A stretch of DNA of 64,000 nt from Tardibacter chloracetimidivorans (GCF_001890385.1 NZ_CP018221.1:2653501-2717500), one strand, 5' to 3'; counted from the first letter of the stretch, positions 42,932 through 52,211 are shown. Notes: generated from the letters alone by a model not told the origin. Program-made: numbers and translations.

Positions 42932-43320
42932 TCAGTGTGGGCGCTGACGATCTTCACATATGTGATGCACTCCCGGGGAAATCGATGAGATTCTGCAGCG
43001 CGGACAGAATGTCCCTTGGGACGAACGCCTTTCCAGGAGCATGCTGTTCGAAACGCCGTGAGCACTCCATTCGTCGGCAGCATGACCGGTCACGTAGAGG
43101 ATGGGGAGATCGGGATTCAGGCCCCTTGCCTGGCGGCGACTTGCCAGCCTTCGCAATGGCCCGGCAGGCGAATGTCGGTTACTAGGGTCGCAAGCGTATC
43201 CGCGTGATTGTCCAGCGCCACGATCGCCTCATCACTGGTCTCCGCAACGACCACGGAGTAGCCGGCGTCCTCCAGCTCGTCTTGCAGATAGCGCAGAATA
43301 AGCGCTTCCACGACAGAAAC
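42932..43320 (-). pseudogene. Response regulator receiver domain, frameshifted
   Basis: Minus-strand text reads PKVSVVEALILRYLQDELED, SVVVAETSDEAIVALDNHAD and LVTDIRLPGHCEGWQVAARQ, a CheY-like receiver with phosphoacceptor Asp in TDIRLP. It continues, after a frameshift near 43130, as GLNPDLPILYVTGHAADEWS. The usual DE pair after VLVVE is lost (VVEALIL). No intact output domain remains. Confidence 0.6.
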
Positions 43321-43344
43321 TTTGGGGGAGCGATGCCCATCACC

Positions 43345-43653
43345 ATGGGCTTGGGGCTGTCCGCCCGTCTGCGATCAACTGGAATCTCGCTCCTGACATC
43401 GTTCACGCAGACGAGGCGCGAGCCAGGCCGCTTTGCCACGCCGACATCTATGACGATCATAACCCGGCGATCGTCCTGCGTGATTGCACCGCGAGTAGCT
43501 GCGCGACACACTATTGGCGAGCTGCCGGTCGATATGCGCCCCAGCGGTGAACGGCGGCAGCGGACCGCCATCGGCGCGGCGGAACTCCCAGGCACTTATG
43601 CCGGCTGCCTGACGTTCGACGGCAGTAACCGCCCCATCGATATGTTCGGCTTG
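43345..43653 (-). pseudogene. Phthalate-dioxygenase-reductase / VanB-type ferredoxin reductase fragment
   Basis: Minus-strand reading gives AVTAVERQAAGISAWEFRRA, GPLPPFTAGAHID and then, after a frameshift near 43490, RRVMIVIDVGVAKRPGSRLV. This follows the order of the FAD-binding half of VanB-type reductases (LPxFxAGAHID..., RYVIAV...GRGGS). The NAD-binding and 2Fe-2S domains are missing. Confidence 0.45.
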
Positions 43654-43657
43654 TCAT

Positions 43658-45034
43658 TCATCGCCGAACCCAGCGCAGCTGCGCGTTGCAGAACTCGCGC
43701 AAGCCGAAATGCGAGAGTTCGCGGCCATAGCCGCTGCGCTTCACGCCGCCGATCGGAACGCGCGGGTCGGAAACTGACATGCCGTTGACGAAGACCGCGC
43801 CGGCCTCGATCCGCCGCGCCAGTCGATCGGCGGCTTCGACATCAGCGGTCCACAAGGCCGCCGACAGGCCGAAGTCGCTGTTATTGGCGATGTGTACCGC
43901 GTCCTCGGCGTCCTTGGCGGCCATGATCGCGGCGACAGGTCCAAACGTTTCTTCGGCGCAGATGGGCATGTCGGGGGTAACGTCGATAAGGACCGTGGGC
44001 GGGTAATAGGCTCCCGGCCCATCCGGGATCTCACCGCCGAGCAACACCCGAGCGCCCATCGCCACGCTGCGGCAGACCTGGTCATGCACATCGGATCGCG
44101 CGCGCACCCGCGCCATCGGACCGATACGTGTCGCCGGATCGAGCGGATCGCCCGTGAGGATGCCGCGCGCCGCCTCGACGAACCGCGTGACGAACACATC
44201 CATGATCGGGGCCTCGACGATGATCCGCTTCGCCGCGATGCACACCTGTCCGCAATTCTGGAACCGCGCCTCGACGGCAGCGGCGACGGCAAGATCGAGA
44301 TCAGCATCGGCGAGCACGATGAAGGGATCGGACCCGCCCAGCTCGAGTAGCGACTTCTTGATATGGCGCCCGGCCTCCGCGGCCAGCGAGGCACCCGCGG
44401 CGACGCCCGCGGTGACGCTGACGCCGACGATGCGCCGGTCGGCGAGCAGGCCAGTGACCAGCGCGCGATCGGCGTGGACGACGCCGAACAGACCCTCGGG
44501 AAAAGCCGCCGCCCGGAAACATTCGCCGAGCGCCAAGGCGCTGCCCTGAACATTTTCGGCATGCTTAAGCAGGAAGCCGTTGCCCGCGCAAATGATCGGC
44601 ACGGCTGCGCGCAGCACCTGCCAGAGCGGGAAGTTCCACGGCATCACGCCCAGCACCACGCCTAGCGGGAGGTAACTGATCACCGCCGTGCCGTCGCCGC
44701 CGACATCGGGCGTCTCGTCGGCCAGCAGATCGGGAAGATTCTCGGCATACCAGCGCGCCAGTCGCGCGCATTTGTCGACCTCCGCGCCTGCTGCGGTGAT
44801 CGGCTTGCCCATTTCGAGTGTGATGAGCCGGGCGAGCGTTTCGCGGCGCGCCTCGAGCGTATCAGCCAGGCGGAGAAAGGCCTCTGCGCGCCGCCCGACG
44901 CTGCTCGTCCGCCAATCGGCGAATGCGGTGCTGGCCGCCGCCAGGACCCGCTCGAGCGAGGCCCCGTCGAGCGCGGGGTGGCGCGCGATTTCCTCGCCGG
45001 TGGCGGGATTGATCGAGATGGCCTCGGTCCGCAT
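43658..45034 (-). CDS. NAD(P)-dependent succinate-semialdehyde-type dehydrogenase
   Basis: A 458-residue aldehyde dehydrogenase. ATG 45034 follows GGAAGG; a TTG at 45061 overlapping the previous stop is the alternative. Motifs are NPATGEEIARHPALDG, LGVVLGVMPWNFPLWQV, the base-Glu region KSLLELGGSDPF, nucleophile Cys in QNCGQVCIAAKRI, and EETFGPVAAIM. GMSVSDPRVPIGGVKRSGYG near the C-terminus fits the GabD/SSADH group. It is the last gene of the cupin-hpaH-hpaI operon and would oxidise the semialdehyde released by the aldolase. Confidence 0.88.
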   Translation of the reverse strand: MRTEAISINPATGEEIARHPALDGASLERVLAAASTAFADWRTSSVGRRAEAFLRLADTLEARRETLARLITLEMGKPITAAGAEVDKCARLARWYAENLPDLLADETPDVGGDGTAVISYLPLGVVLGVMPWNFPLWQVLRAAVPIICAGNGFLLKHAENVQGSALALGECFRAAAFPEGLFGVVHADRALVTGLLADRRIVGVSVTAGVAAGASLAAEAGRHIKKSLLELGGSDPFIVLADADLDLAVAAAVEARFQNCGQVCIAAKRIIVEAPIMDVFVTRFVEAARGILTGDPLDPATRIGPMARVRARSDVHDQVCRSVAMGARVLLGGEIPDGPGAYYPPTVLIDVTPDMPICAEETFGPVAAIMAAKDAEDAVHIANNSDFGLSAALWTADVEAADRLARRIEAGAVFVNGMSVSDPRVPIGGVKRSGYGRELSHFGLREFCNAQLRWVRR

Positions 45035-45057
45035 GGTGATCGGCCTTCCAACCTTGC

Positions 45058-45852
45058 TCAATAGACGCTGGGGGCGGCGGCGGTGCTGGCGGGCGCGTCG
45101 CGGAAGCTCGCGGCCAGCGCCTCTGCCCCACGCGCGAGCAGGGTCACATCAGTGCCGACCGCGACGAAGCTGGCGCCGAGCGCGAGATAGCGACGCGCCG
45201 CCTGTTGGTGAGCGATCAGCATGCCCACTGGCTTCCCGGCGCCACGCACGACGGCGATACCGTTTTCTATCATCGCCTGCACCTCGGGGTGCATTGGATC
45301 GCCAAGATGGCCCAGATCGGCGGCGAGGTCGGACGGCCCGATGAACACCCCATCGACACCGTCGACGCGCGCGATCACATCGATGGCGGTGAGCGCCGCG
45401 CGGCTTTCGACCTGGACGAGCAAGCAGATTTCATCGGCCGCGCGTTGCAGATAGCCGGAGGTCCGATTCCAGCGGCTGGCCCGGCCGATCGCGGAGCCCA
45501 CGCCGCGCACGCCATCAGGCGGGTAGCGGGTGGCGCGAACCATTGTCGCCGCGGCTTCAGCATTCTCGATCATCGGTACCAGCAGCGTCCGCGCGCCCAG
45601 GTCGAGATATTGCTTCACCAAGACGGGGTCGCCGACCGGCAGCCGCACGATCGGCTCGACTGAATAGGCAGCGGCAGCCTGCAACTGCGCCAGTACCGAT
45701 CGGAGGTCGTTCGGTGCGTGCTCGCCGTCGATCAGCAACCAGTCGAAGCCGGCGCCGGCGCAGATCTCACAGCAATAAGGGGAAGCCAGAGCCTGCCAGA
45801 GGCCGATTTGCGCGCGACCTTCGCCGATCGCCTGTTTGAAGGGATTGTGCAT
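45058..45852 (-). CDS. hpaI: HpaI-type class II pyruvate aldolase (HpcH/HpaI family)
   Basis: A 264-residue protein. The fold's conserved positions appear in [34 protein letters not shown] (general-base His45), [30 protein letters not shown] (metal Glu) and [12 protein letters not shown] (metal Asp). It cleaves 4-hydroxy-2-oxo-dioates to pyruvate plus a semialdehyde. Its place directly after an HpaH-like hydratase and before an SSADH-type enzyme supports this. A C-terminal Ala-rich tail is present. Confidence 0.9.
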   Translation of the reverse strand: MHNPFKQAIGEGRAQIGLWQALASPYCCEICAGAGFDWLLIDGEHAPNDLRSVLAQLQAAAAYSVEPIVRLPVGDPVLVKQYLDLGARTLLVPMIENAEAAATMVRATRYPPDGVRGVGSAIGRASRWNRTSGYLQRAADEICLLVQVESRAALTAIDVIARVDGVDGVFIGPSDLAADLGHLGDPMHPEVQAMIENGIAVVRGAGKPVGMLIAHQQAARRYLALGASFVAVGTDVTLLARGAEALAASFRDAPASTAAAPSVY

Positions 45853-45875
45853 GACGTCCCGATCCTAGCCCGGTC

Positions 45876-46718
45876 TCAAAGGAAGCAGCAGGAAACGCGG
45901 CCGAAGCCGCCGAAATCCCCTATGAAGCGGCTCCCCGGGGGAGCCTCGACGGGGCGGATGAACGAACCGGACAGGACGATCTGGCCTGCCTCAATGCGAT
46001 CGCCATAGGCCGCCAGCCGTTCTACGAGCCAGACGAGCGATTGCAGCGGATCGCCGAGCACGCCGGCGCCAAGGCCGGTTTCCTCCACCTCGTTGTTACG
46101 CGACACCACTGCGCCAACGAAGCGCAGATCGAGCCCGGCGAGGTCGCGCACCGGCTCACCCATGACGATGCCGCCGTTGGCCGCGTTGTCTGCGATCGTG
46201 TCGCATACGGTGCGCGGCCGGCCATTGTGCGGATCCAGTCGCGTAATGCGCGTATCCAGGATCTCCAGCGCGGGTGCGACATAATCGGTCGCGGCGAGGA
46301 TCGCCTCGGCCGACGCGCGGGCTGGGTCGATCGTCTCCTTCATGACAAAGGCGATCTCGGCCTCGACCCGCGGTTGGATGAAACGCCCGGCCGGAATGTC
46401 GGCGCCGTTCGCGAAAGCCATGCTGCCCAGCAGCACGCCCGAATCGGGAATGTCGATCGAAAGCGCGGCCTGCATCGCCTTTGAGGTGAGGCCAATCTTC
46501 CAGCCGATCGCCGGATCGCCGGCCGCCCGCTTCATCCGCACCCATGCCGCCTGGACGGCATAGGCGTCGTCCATCGTCATGCCCGGATAGGTCTCGCTGA
46601 GCAGGCGGATCTGGCTGCGGTCGCGCTCGGCCGCCGCCAGAGCGTTGGCCGCATCGGCGATCGCCGCATCGTCGAGCGTGACGCCGCCGAAGTCGTCGAT
46701 GCGGCGCGTCTGCGCCAT
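45876..46718 (-). CDS. hpaH: HpaH-type 2-oxo-hept-ene-dioate hydratase (fumarylacetoacetase-superfamily)
   Basis: A 280-residue protein whose start overlaps the cupin stop (TGATG). Hydratase motifs are YPGMTMDDAYAVQAAWV, GWKIGLTSKAMQ, GVLLGSMAFANGADIPAG, PRVEAEIAFVM (metal Glu residues) and LDTRITRLDPHNGRPRTVCD. It adds water to 2-oxo-enoic dioates, giving the substrate for the HpaI aldolase. It groups with HpaH rather than MhpD, because it acts before an HpaI rather than an MhpE-type aldolase, judged by context. Confidence 0.85.
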   Translation of the reverse strand: MAQTRRIDDFGGVTLDDAAIADAANALAAAERDRSQIRLLSETYPGMTMDDAYAVQAAWVRMKRAAGDPAIGWKIGLTSKAMQAALSIDIPDSGVLLGSMAFANGADIPAGRFIQPRVEAEIAFVMKETIDPARASAEAILAATDYVAPALEILDTRITRLDPHNGRPRTVCDTIADNAANGGIVMGEPVRDLAGLDLRFVGAVVSRNNEVEETGLGAGVLGDPLQSLVWLVERLAAYGDRIEAGQIVLSGSFIRPVEAPPGSRFIGDFGGFGRVSCCFL

Positions 46719-47818
46719 CAGCCCGCCACCGTGGCGCGATTGGTGGCAAAGCCCTCCTCAGCCCCCAGCAGCGCCGGCGGCTCCTTCAGACTTTCCTGCC
46801 ACAGCAGCGATTCCATCGCGATGTTGAGCGGCTGATCCTGAATGGTCAGCTCATATACCGGCTCGTCGTAGCTGGCATGGTTGTGGATGGCCCAGCCGGG
46901 TGCCGACAGCATCAGGTCTCCGGCCTTCCATTCATAGGTCTTCCCTTCGACGGTAGAGCGGCCTGAGCCCGAAAAATAATAGTTCACCGCCGCGGACGAA
47001 TGGCGGTGCGGGCGATCGACGATCTTGGGAGGGCGCACCGTCATCGTCGCGAAGAAGTTCGGCGTCGTGCCGTTGGTGCGGCCGGTCATCGGGTTGTAGA
47101 GTAGGTACAGGCGGCGGCCGATATAGTCCTTCCCCAGCGCCTCGAGCTTGTCGAGGTGCTCCTTCACCTGTTCCCAAGGCCAATAGAGCGCCGGGCTCGT
47201 GACCGAGGGCGGATTGATCAACCGCTCATAGGGCATCAGCCAGGCGCCTTCCTCGGTGAGCTGGAAAGTGCCATATGGGCTGGTGCGGCGATTGTCCTCG
47301 GCCTCGCCCTCGCCACCTTCCTCGCGGTCGATGGACTTCAACATCGGCAGGGGGTTTTCCTCGACGACATGAATGTTGAGCATGTCGAGCAGCGCGCCGT
47401 TGGAATAAGTGAGCCGCGCATAAACTTGTTCGCTGTTATTCTTGTGACGATAGATCCGCATCGACGGCGTGTTCCATACGTCGTGGAGCGCGGTAACACG
47501 GCGCTGACCGCTGATCTCGGTCTCGCCCTCACCGCGGATGACGAAATTCACCTGCGTCGAATTCTGCCGGAAGGTCGCCGTCTCCTCGCCCGGCAGCAGG
47601 ACGTCGAGCGCGACTTCGATGCCGGGGGCGAGGCCATTTGAGCGGCGGTTCATCGGATGGCGGAAATAGGAGCGGCGCCGGCCATTGGCCGGCTGCGGAA
47701 GCGCGGCGAGGCGCGAAATCTCGGCATCGATCACCTCCTTGGAGATGACGATAGGCTCCCAGGGAGCTTCCTTTTCCGGGATCGGGCCGGTGGCATCGAC
47801 GAATACGCTGCTGCTCAT
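46718..47818 (-). CDS. Bicupin dioxygenase, gentisate/salicylate 1,2-dioxygenase-like
   Basis: A 366-residue bicupin. The C-terminal cupin has the usual metal-binding spacing: PHRHSSAAVNYYFSGSG at residues 270-286 and WAIHNHASYDEP near 309-319. The N-terminal cupin is degenerate: where the family has HxH it reads ATFRQNSTQVNFVIRGEGET. Classical gentisate and salicylate dioxygenases hold iron in the N-terminal cupin, so this is an inverted arrangement. Operon context (hydratase, aldolase, SSADH) supports intradiol-free ring cleavage of a hydroxylated aromatic acid to an oxo-dienedioate, but the substrate is unproven. Confidence 0.7.
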   Translation of the reverse strand: MSSSVFVDATGPIPEKEAPWEPIVISKEVIDAEISRLAALPQPANGRRRSYFRHPMNRRSNGLAPGIEVALDVLLPGEETATFRQNSTQVNFVIRGEGETEISGQRRVTALHDVWNTPSMRIYRHKNNSEQVYARLTYSNGALLDMLNIHVVEENPLPMLKSIDREEGGEGEAEDNRRTSPYGTFQLTEEGAWLMPYERLINPPSVTSPALYWPWEQVKEHLDKLEALGKDYIGRRLYLLYNPMTGRTNGTTPNFFATMTVRPPKIVDRPHRHSSAAVNYYFSGSGRSTVEGKTYEWKAGDLMLSAPGWAIHNHASYDEPVYELTIQDQPLNIAMESLLWQESLKEPPALLGAEEGFATNRATVAG

Positions 47819-47832
47819 AGCGAAAGGTCCTT

Positions 47833-48828
47833 CTATTGGTCCAGCGTCAGGCGCGGCGCGTGGCGAATGATCGGGGGAATGGGGCGGCCGAGCCCGGCCT
47901 CGCGGGCCCGCCGGAAAATCTCGATGCCGAGCGACAGATCGGAAATGCCCATTCCCATCGCCTTGAAGACGGTCAGATCGGCATCGGCCGGCCTTACGCT
48001 GTTGCTAGCGACCAGCGCGGACAGCGGCCGGAGCCGCGCCCATTGCGCTGCGTCGTCACCGAACGCTGTGATGAATTCCTGGCTGAGCTTGCGCACTTGG
48101 GGAACGGAGTCCGCGCCGGTGACGGTGGCGCGTTCGAGCAGGGAGGGCTCGAACTCCACACGCTCGGGCGTGATCGCACCGACAGCGTTCAAGTGCACGC
48201 CGCGTGCAAGCATGTCGCGCGTGATGACCGGCTCGCGCGCCCGCGTGACCAGAGTGACGACGTCTGCGGCGTCCAGCGCCTCGTCGAGCGTTTGGGTGGC
48301 GATCGCCTCGATGCCCAGCTTCTGCTCGACCTTGGCGGCAAGCGCCTCCCGGTGGGCCGCGGTCGGACTCCAAATGGTGACGCGATCGAGCCGCCGAACC
48401 GCCGCCACCGCAGCAATCTGGGTGATGCTCTGCTTGCCCGCGCCGACCATCGCGAGGCGCGACGCATCGGAGCGGGCCATCACGTCGGTGCCGACGCCGC
48501 TGATTCCGCCGGTGCGCATCTGGCCGAGCGCGAACGCCTCGATCAATGCGACGATCGCACCGGTGCCGGCGTCCAGCAACACCAAGAGCGGCATCGCACC
48601 GCCTGCCGTGTGTGCCCAGGTTTTCGTGCCGACGATGTTCCAGCCCTGGAATACTGCGCCGATTGCGTGCAGGGTCGAGCCATTCGCCCAGGTCGCATGC
48701 GTCTTCACCATATTGGTCGCGCGGCTTGCGGCCTCCTCGCGAAGCCCGGCGCGCAAGGCGTCGATCGCCTCGGGCAACGCCATTAGCGAGACGACCTCGG
48801 CCTCGGAAATCCAGATCCCCTGGGTCAA
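47833..48828 (-). CDS. Ornithine cyclodeaminase / mu-crystallin family protein
   Basis: A 331-residue protein. NAD(P)-binding features are RLAMVGAGKQSITQIAAVAA and VTIWSPTAAHREALAAKV; substrate-side features are VKTHATWANGSTLHAIGAVF, GTKTWAHTAGGAMPLLVLLD and HLNAVGAITPERVEFEPSLL. The family includes ornithine cyclodeaminase, alanine dehydrogenase and ketimine reductases. Its start overlaps the CMD-like gene (ATGA), so it is part of the ring-cleavage operon, perhaps handling an amino-substituted intermediate. The function is not established. Confidence 0.8.
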   Translation of the reverse strand: MTQGIWISEAEVVSLMALPEAIDALRAGLREEAASRATNMVKTHATWANGSTLHAIGAVFQGWNIVGTKTWAHTAGGAMPLLVLLDAGTGAIVALIEAFALGQMRTGGISGVGTDVMARSDASRLAMVGAGKQSITQIAAVAAVRRLDRVTIWSPTAAHREALAAKVEQKLGIEAIATQTLDEALDAADVVTLVTRAREPVITRDMLARGVHLNAVGAITPERVEFEPSLLERATVTGADSVPQVRKLSQEFITAFGDDAAQWARLRPLSALVASNSVRPADADLTVFKAMGMGISDLSLGIEIFRRAREAGLGRPIPPIIRHAPRLTLDQ

Positions 48829-49382
48829 GCGCCAGCCACCTCGAAAATCGACGGCACTGGCGGCGCCAGTTCCAGCCCGTTCACGATCATCGCATGGGTA
48901 ATGTAGCGGCCGACCAGGAACATGACGGCGATCGTCTGTTCAGGGCCGATCGCATCTATCAACGCTTCCCGCTCCTCCGAAACGCCCCTGCCGCCGCGCT
49001 CGACCATCGCAACGACGAGACGCTGAACGGCACGCTCCGCATCTGAAAGATGAGGGGCGCTCTGCGGCGAGAGCTGCTCGACCGCCGCCACCCATTCCTC
49101 GCCGAAGCCCAGCTTCTTCGCCAGTCGCTCATGCTGATGAAGCTCGTAGCGGTTGTCGAGCAGTGTCGCGATGGTCAGCGCGCCGGTTTCGGTCAGGCGG
49201 TCTGGCAGCGCCTTCTTCAGCGCCTCGGTCATCTCCATGAAGGGAGCCAGCACATCGGGCTGTGCGCCAGCGCATTTGAAGAACTCACCCAGATAGCCGA
49301 GCCGCTCGACGCGAGCACGAAGCACATCCTGGACGCGCGGCGCCAACGCATCGAATTCCAACCGTGCAATGCGGTCGCTCAT
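48825..49382 (-). CDS. Carboxymuconolactone decarboxylase (CMD)/AhpD-like protein
   Basis: A 185-residue all-helical protein with the CMD-family pattern LTIATLLDNRYELHQHERLA and LGFGEEWVAAVEQ. The catalytic Cys pair of AhpD-type members is absent here (NRYELHQH in place of CxxC), so it is not a peroxidase and may be a decarboxylase or isomerase. It is the first gene of the operon, 99 bp from the divergent LysR gene. Confidence 0.7.
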   Translation of the reverse strand: MSDRIARLEFDALAPRVQDVLRARVERLGYLGEFFKCAGAQPDVLAPFMEMTEALKKALPDRLTETGALTIATLLDNRYELHQHERLAKKLGFGEEWVAAVEQLSPQSAPHLSDAERAVQRLVVAMVERGGRGVSEEREALIDAIGPEQTIAVMFLVGRYITHAMIVNGLELAPPVPSIFEVAGA

Positions 49383-49481
49383 ATCGCCGAAGGCTCCTTG
49401 TCGTTGAACTGACTGTCGGACGGATGGCGATTCGACTGAAATACATTATACGACCGATGGTGATACCAAGGAGATATAGCG

Positions 49482-50411
49482 ATGGACCTTCGGCAGATGC
49501 GGTACGTCATCGCGGTCGCGGAGGAACTAAACTTCACGCGTGCCGCGCGCCGGTGCAACATCTCCCAGCCGCCTCTCAGTCGGGCGATTCGCGAGCTGGA
49601 GAACGAGATCGGCGCGCGTCTGTTTGATCGCGACAAGCACCACGTTGCGCTCACGCCTGCGGGCAAGGTGTTCATCGCCGACGCGCGCAAGGCGCTGGAG
49701 ATATTGGACGACGGATCGGCACGCGCGCACCGCTTCGCCGAGGGGCTGAGCGGGACGCTCGATATCGGCTTCGGCGGATCGACGGTCTATGCGCTGGTCC
49801 CCGCGCTGGTGCGACGCTTCCGCGAAACAACTCCGGAAGTCGAGATCGTTTTCCACGCCATGTCAGTGCTTCATCAGATCGAGGCGCTGCGCTTGGGTGA
49901 GATCGATGTCGGCATCGTACGGCTGCCGATTTTTGACGAATTGATCGAGACGCGCTTCGTGCACAGCGAGCCCCTGATCGTGGCACTGCCGGTCGGCCAT
50001 CCCCTGCTTTCGGATAGTGGCGCCATCGGAATCGATGCTCTGCGTGCGAGCCCGTTCGTCGCCTATCAGCCGACGCGCGGCTTTAACGTCCATGCGGACC
50101 TGCACGCACTTTGCCGGCTGGCGGGATTCGACCCGATGATCGCGCACGAGGCTCCCACAACCGAGGCCGTGATCGGCATCGTCGCGTGCGGCGAGGGCGT
50201 CGCGATAGTCCCGGCCTCGGCCGAGCGGCTGCGGATGCGGGGCGTGGCCTTTCGTTCGCTGCAGCCGCCGCCGCAGGCGCCGGACCTCGCCGACGTTCGT
50301 TTCGGCCTTGCGTGGCGGCGGAACCAGGCGAACGCGACGACGATGCAGTTCGTCGAAACGGTTACCGCCGCGCTTCCCGTGACCGAGGAGCGCGGCGGTC
50401 GAGGTGCCTGA
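49482..50411 (+). CDS. LysR-family regulator of the ring-cleavage operon
   Basis: A 309-residue protein. The HTH is at residues 2-60 (LRQMRYVIAVAEELNFTRAA, RRCNISQPPLSRAIRELENE). The CatR/BenM-like effector domain (PBP fold) follows, with GTLDIGFGGSTVYALVPALV and SVLHQIEALRLGEIDVGIVR. It is divergent from the operon starting at 49382, as with CatR/CatM and related regulators, so it probably activates the cupin-hpaHI operon in response to an aromatic acid or muconate-like ligand. Confidence 0.9.
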   Translation: MDLRQMRYVIAVAEELNFTRAARRCNISQPPLSRAIRELENEIGARLFDRDKHHVALTPAGKVFIADARKALEILDDGSARAHRFAEGLSGTLDIGFGGSTVYALVPALVRRFRETTPEVEIVFHAMSVLHQIEALRLGEIDVGIVRLPIFDELIETRFVHSEPLIVALPVGHPLLSDSGAIGIDALRASPFVAYQPTRGFNVHADLHALCRLAGFDPMIAHEAPTTEAVIGIVACGEGVAIVPASAERLRMRGVAFRSLQPPPQAPDLADVRFGLAWRRNQANATTMQFVETVTAALPVTEERGGRGA

Positions 50412-50472
50412 GAGGCTCTCCGAGTACCTTCGGAACGGCACGGCGCTGCCCGACGATGTGACTGGGCCTCCG

Positions 50473-50880
50473 TCAGAAGTTGAGGCGGATCGTTCCCTTC
50501 ACGCCGTCGATATAGGTCGCGATACTCGATTCATCACCGACCACGCCGCCGCTGCCCACTCGGCGAATGACCGGTTGGTTCACGCCGGCGTTGCGGCTTC
50601 CGACCAGGCTTGGGACGACCTGGGTCAGCTGGTGGGTATCGAGCACGCCCCTCGCCTGGAGCCCCTCGCCCGAAACGGCGGTGACCGTGACCGGAATCTT
50701 TTGGAGACGTTCTTCGCAGCGCGTCGCAGTTACCACGATGTCGGCGATGCCGCTCTCACTCGCCTGAGCGGAAGTGGCGGGCGCCGGCGCATCCCCGGTT
50801 TCGGCGGTCGGGGAGGTGGCTTGCCGATGGATCGGCAACGCGCGGCACGGTTTGCGCCATCGCGGGCATGCTGATCGACC
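50473..50880 (-). pseudogene. TonB-dependent receptor relic with internal deletion
   Basis: The minus-strand frame reads GIADIVVTATRCEERLQKIP, VTVTAVSGEGLQARGVLDT, then PVIRRVGSGGVVGDESSIATYIDGV, a TonB plug start, and jumps directly to KGTIRLNF-stop, the look of a receptor's last beta strand. About 600 residues of barrel are missing. The signal-peptide end (MPAMAQTVPRVADPSA, near 50840-50870) is in another frame, so there is also a frameshift. Confidence 0.6.
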
Positions 50881-50928
50881 CGCACCGCACCGCGACGGAC
50901 ATTAACGCCTTCAAATATTCGCACTATT

Positions 50929-50942
50929 ATGAACATGCCCAG
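50929..50942. promoter_or_regulatory. Degenerate copy of the catabolic-cluster palindrome
   Basis: ATGAACATGCCCAG resembles ATGGACATGTCCAT and lies upstream of the receptor relic. The rest of 50881-51172 holds no gene I recognise. Confidence 0.3.
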
Positions 50943-51172
50943 ATTTATGGAAAGCGGGCGCGTCCATATAAGGAGATGACTTCTTGGGATGCCGCTGGAT
51001 CTGGCCCTGTACCGGGGGCCGCTCGTCGCCCCGGAGGAGCGGAGCTGGACCTTGTTCGTGATGCCCTGACCAGATGCGACAGACGTGCCCCTACACCGGT
51101 CGTGCCAGCCAACCGACGCTGAACCGTTATTGAAAGGCTATCAGCGGGCGGGGTTTGCGAACCGGGCCGCGC

Positions 51173-52051
51173 TTATTCCCGGAAGCCGAGCGGCGGAACG
51201 CCGGCGAGCCCCCAAACGTCGCCCTTGTGCTCCGGCCCCCAGATTCGTGTTTCGACCGGTGCGTCGGCGGCGAACAGCTCCATCTCGCCGTAATATTCTA
51301 TATAGTTGCCGGCGGGATCGGTATAATAACTGAACACATTGTTCCCGGGGCCATGGCGTCCCACGCCCCATGCGCATTCGACCTCCAGCCCGCGCAGGCG
51401 GGCGAAATTGCGCATGACGTTGTCGAGCGACCCGACGTCGAAGGCGATGTGCTGAAGCCCGGTTTTTCCTCTTACGCTCTTCATCAGCGCGAGTGAATGG
51501 TGATCGGCGTTGCAGCGCAAGAACGACATTCCGGCATTGGTGCGATCGGTGATGTCGAAGCCGAGCAGCCCATAAAAACGCTCAGCCGCTTCCTGCGCAG
51601 GCGTCCACAGCACGACGTGGCCAATGCGACGCGGAGCGAGCGGGTGGGCACCGTCGGTGGCGGCAGTTCCTGGCTGCGGCACAACAAGCCAGATCTCGCG
51701 ACCGTCCGGATCTTCGACAGCCGCCGCCGCTGCGTCGGCACGGAACAGCAATTCGTCCGCGATTCGCCTAGTCGGAAATCCCTCCGCTTCGAGCCGCGCG
51801 GTGATCGCGCCAAGATCCTCGCGCGATCCCACGGTAAAAGCGAGGTGGGCGATCTGCGTAGCGCCCTCGCAGAGCAGCAGTTCGTCATGGTCTTCCGCCG
51901 GACTGCGAAAGGCCTCGAAGTCGCCGTCGCGCCCTTGATCGCTCAGCAGCCAAACGTCGCGATAGAAGCGTTGCGCGGCGGACAAATCCGGCACCCGGAG
52001 CGCCAACCGGTGGATTCCCTGAACGCGCCATTCACGTCCCTGCGCCGCCAT
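51173..52051 (-). CDS. Type I extradiol ring-cleavage dioxygenase (two-domain VOC)
   Basis: A 292-residue two-domain VOC protein. ATG 52051 follows GGGGAGAGG; the longer frame to 52132 lacks a site. The C-terminal, active domain has His in RRIGHVVLWTP, His in TGLQHIAFDVGS and Glu in DPAGNYIEYYGEM, the Fe(II) triad of BphC/NahC-type dioxygenases, and the signature GVGRHGPGNNVFSYYTDPAG. It should cleave a catechol-type product meta to the hydroxyls. It is downstream of the TetR gene on the same strand, at the end of the Rieske-cluster strand. Confidence 0.85.
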   Translation of the reverse strand: MAAQGREWRVQGIHRLALRVPDLSAAQRFYRDVWLLSDQGRDGDFEAFRSPAEDHDELLLCEGATQIAHLAFTVGSREDLGAITARLEAEGFPTRRIADELLFRADAAAAAVEDPDGREIWLVVPQPGTAATDGAHPLAPRRIGHVVLWTPAQEAAERFYGLLGFDITDRTNAGMSFLRCNADHHSLALMKSVRGKTGLQHIAFDVGSLDNVMRNFARLRGLEVECAWGVGRHGPGNNVFSYYTDPAGNYIEYYGEMELFAADAPVETRIWGPEHKGDVWGLAGVPPLGFRE

Positions 52052-52211
52052 GCTGCCTCTCCCCGGATGCTCTCGATACCCGCCGCATTTCGGCGGACCG
52101 GCACGCGACGAGACAGGCCGCGCCGCGATCATGCTGTGCTTTCCGACAGCCCGGCGCGTGCTTCGCCTTAATCAGATTACAAGTACGTGTCCAGTTTTTT
52201 TCTGCCCAAAA

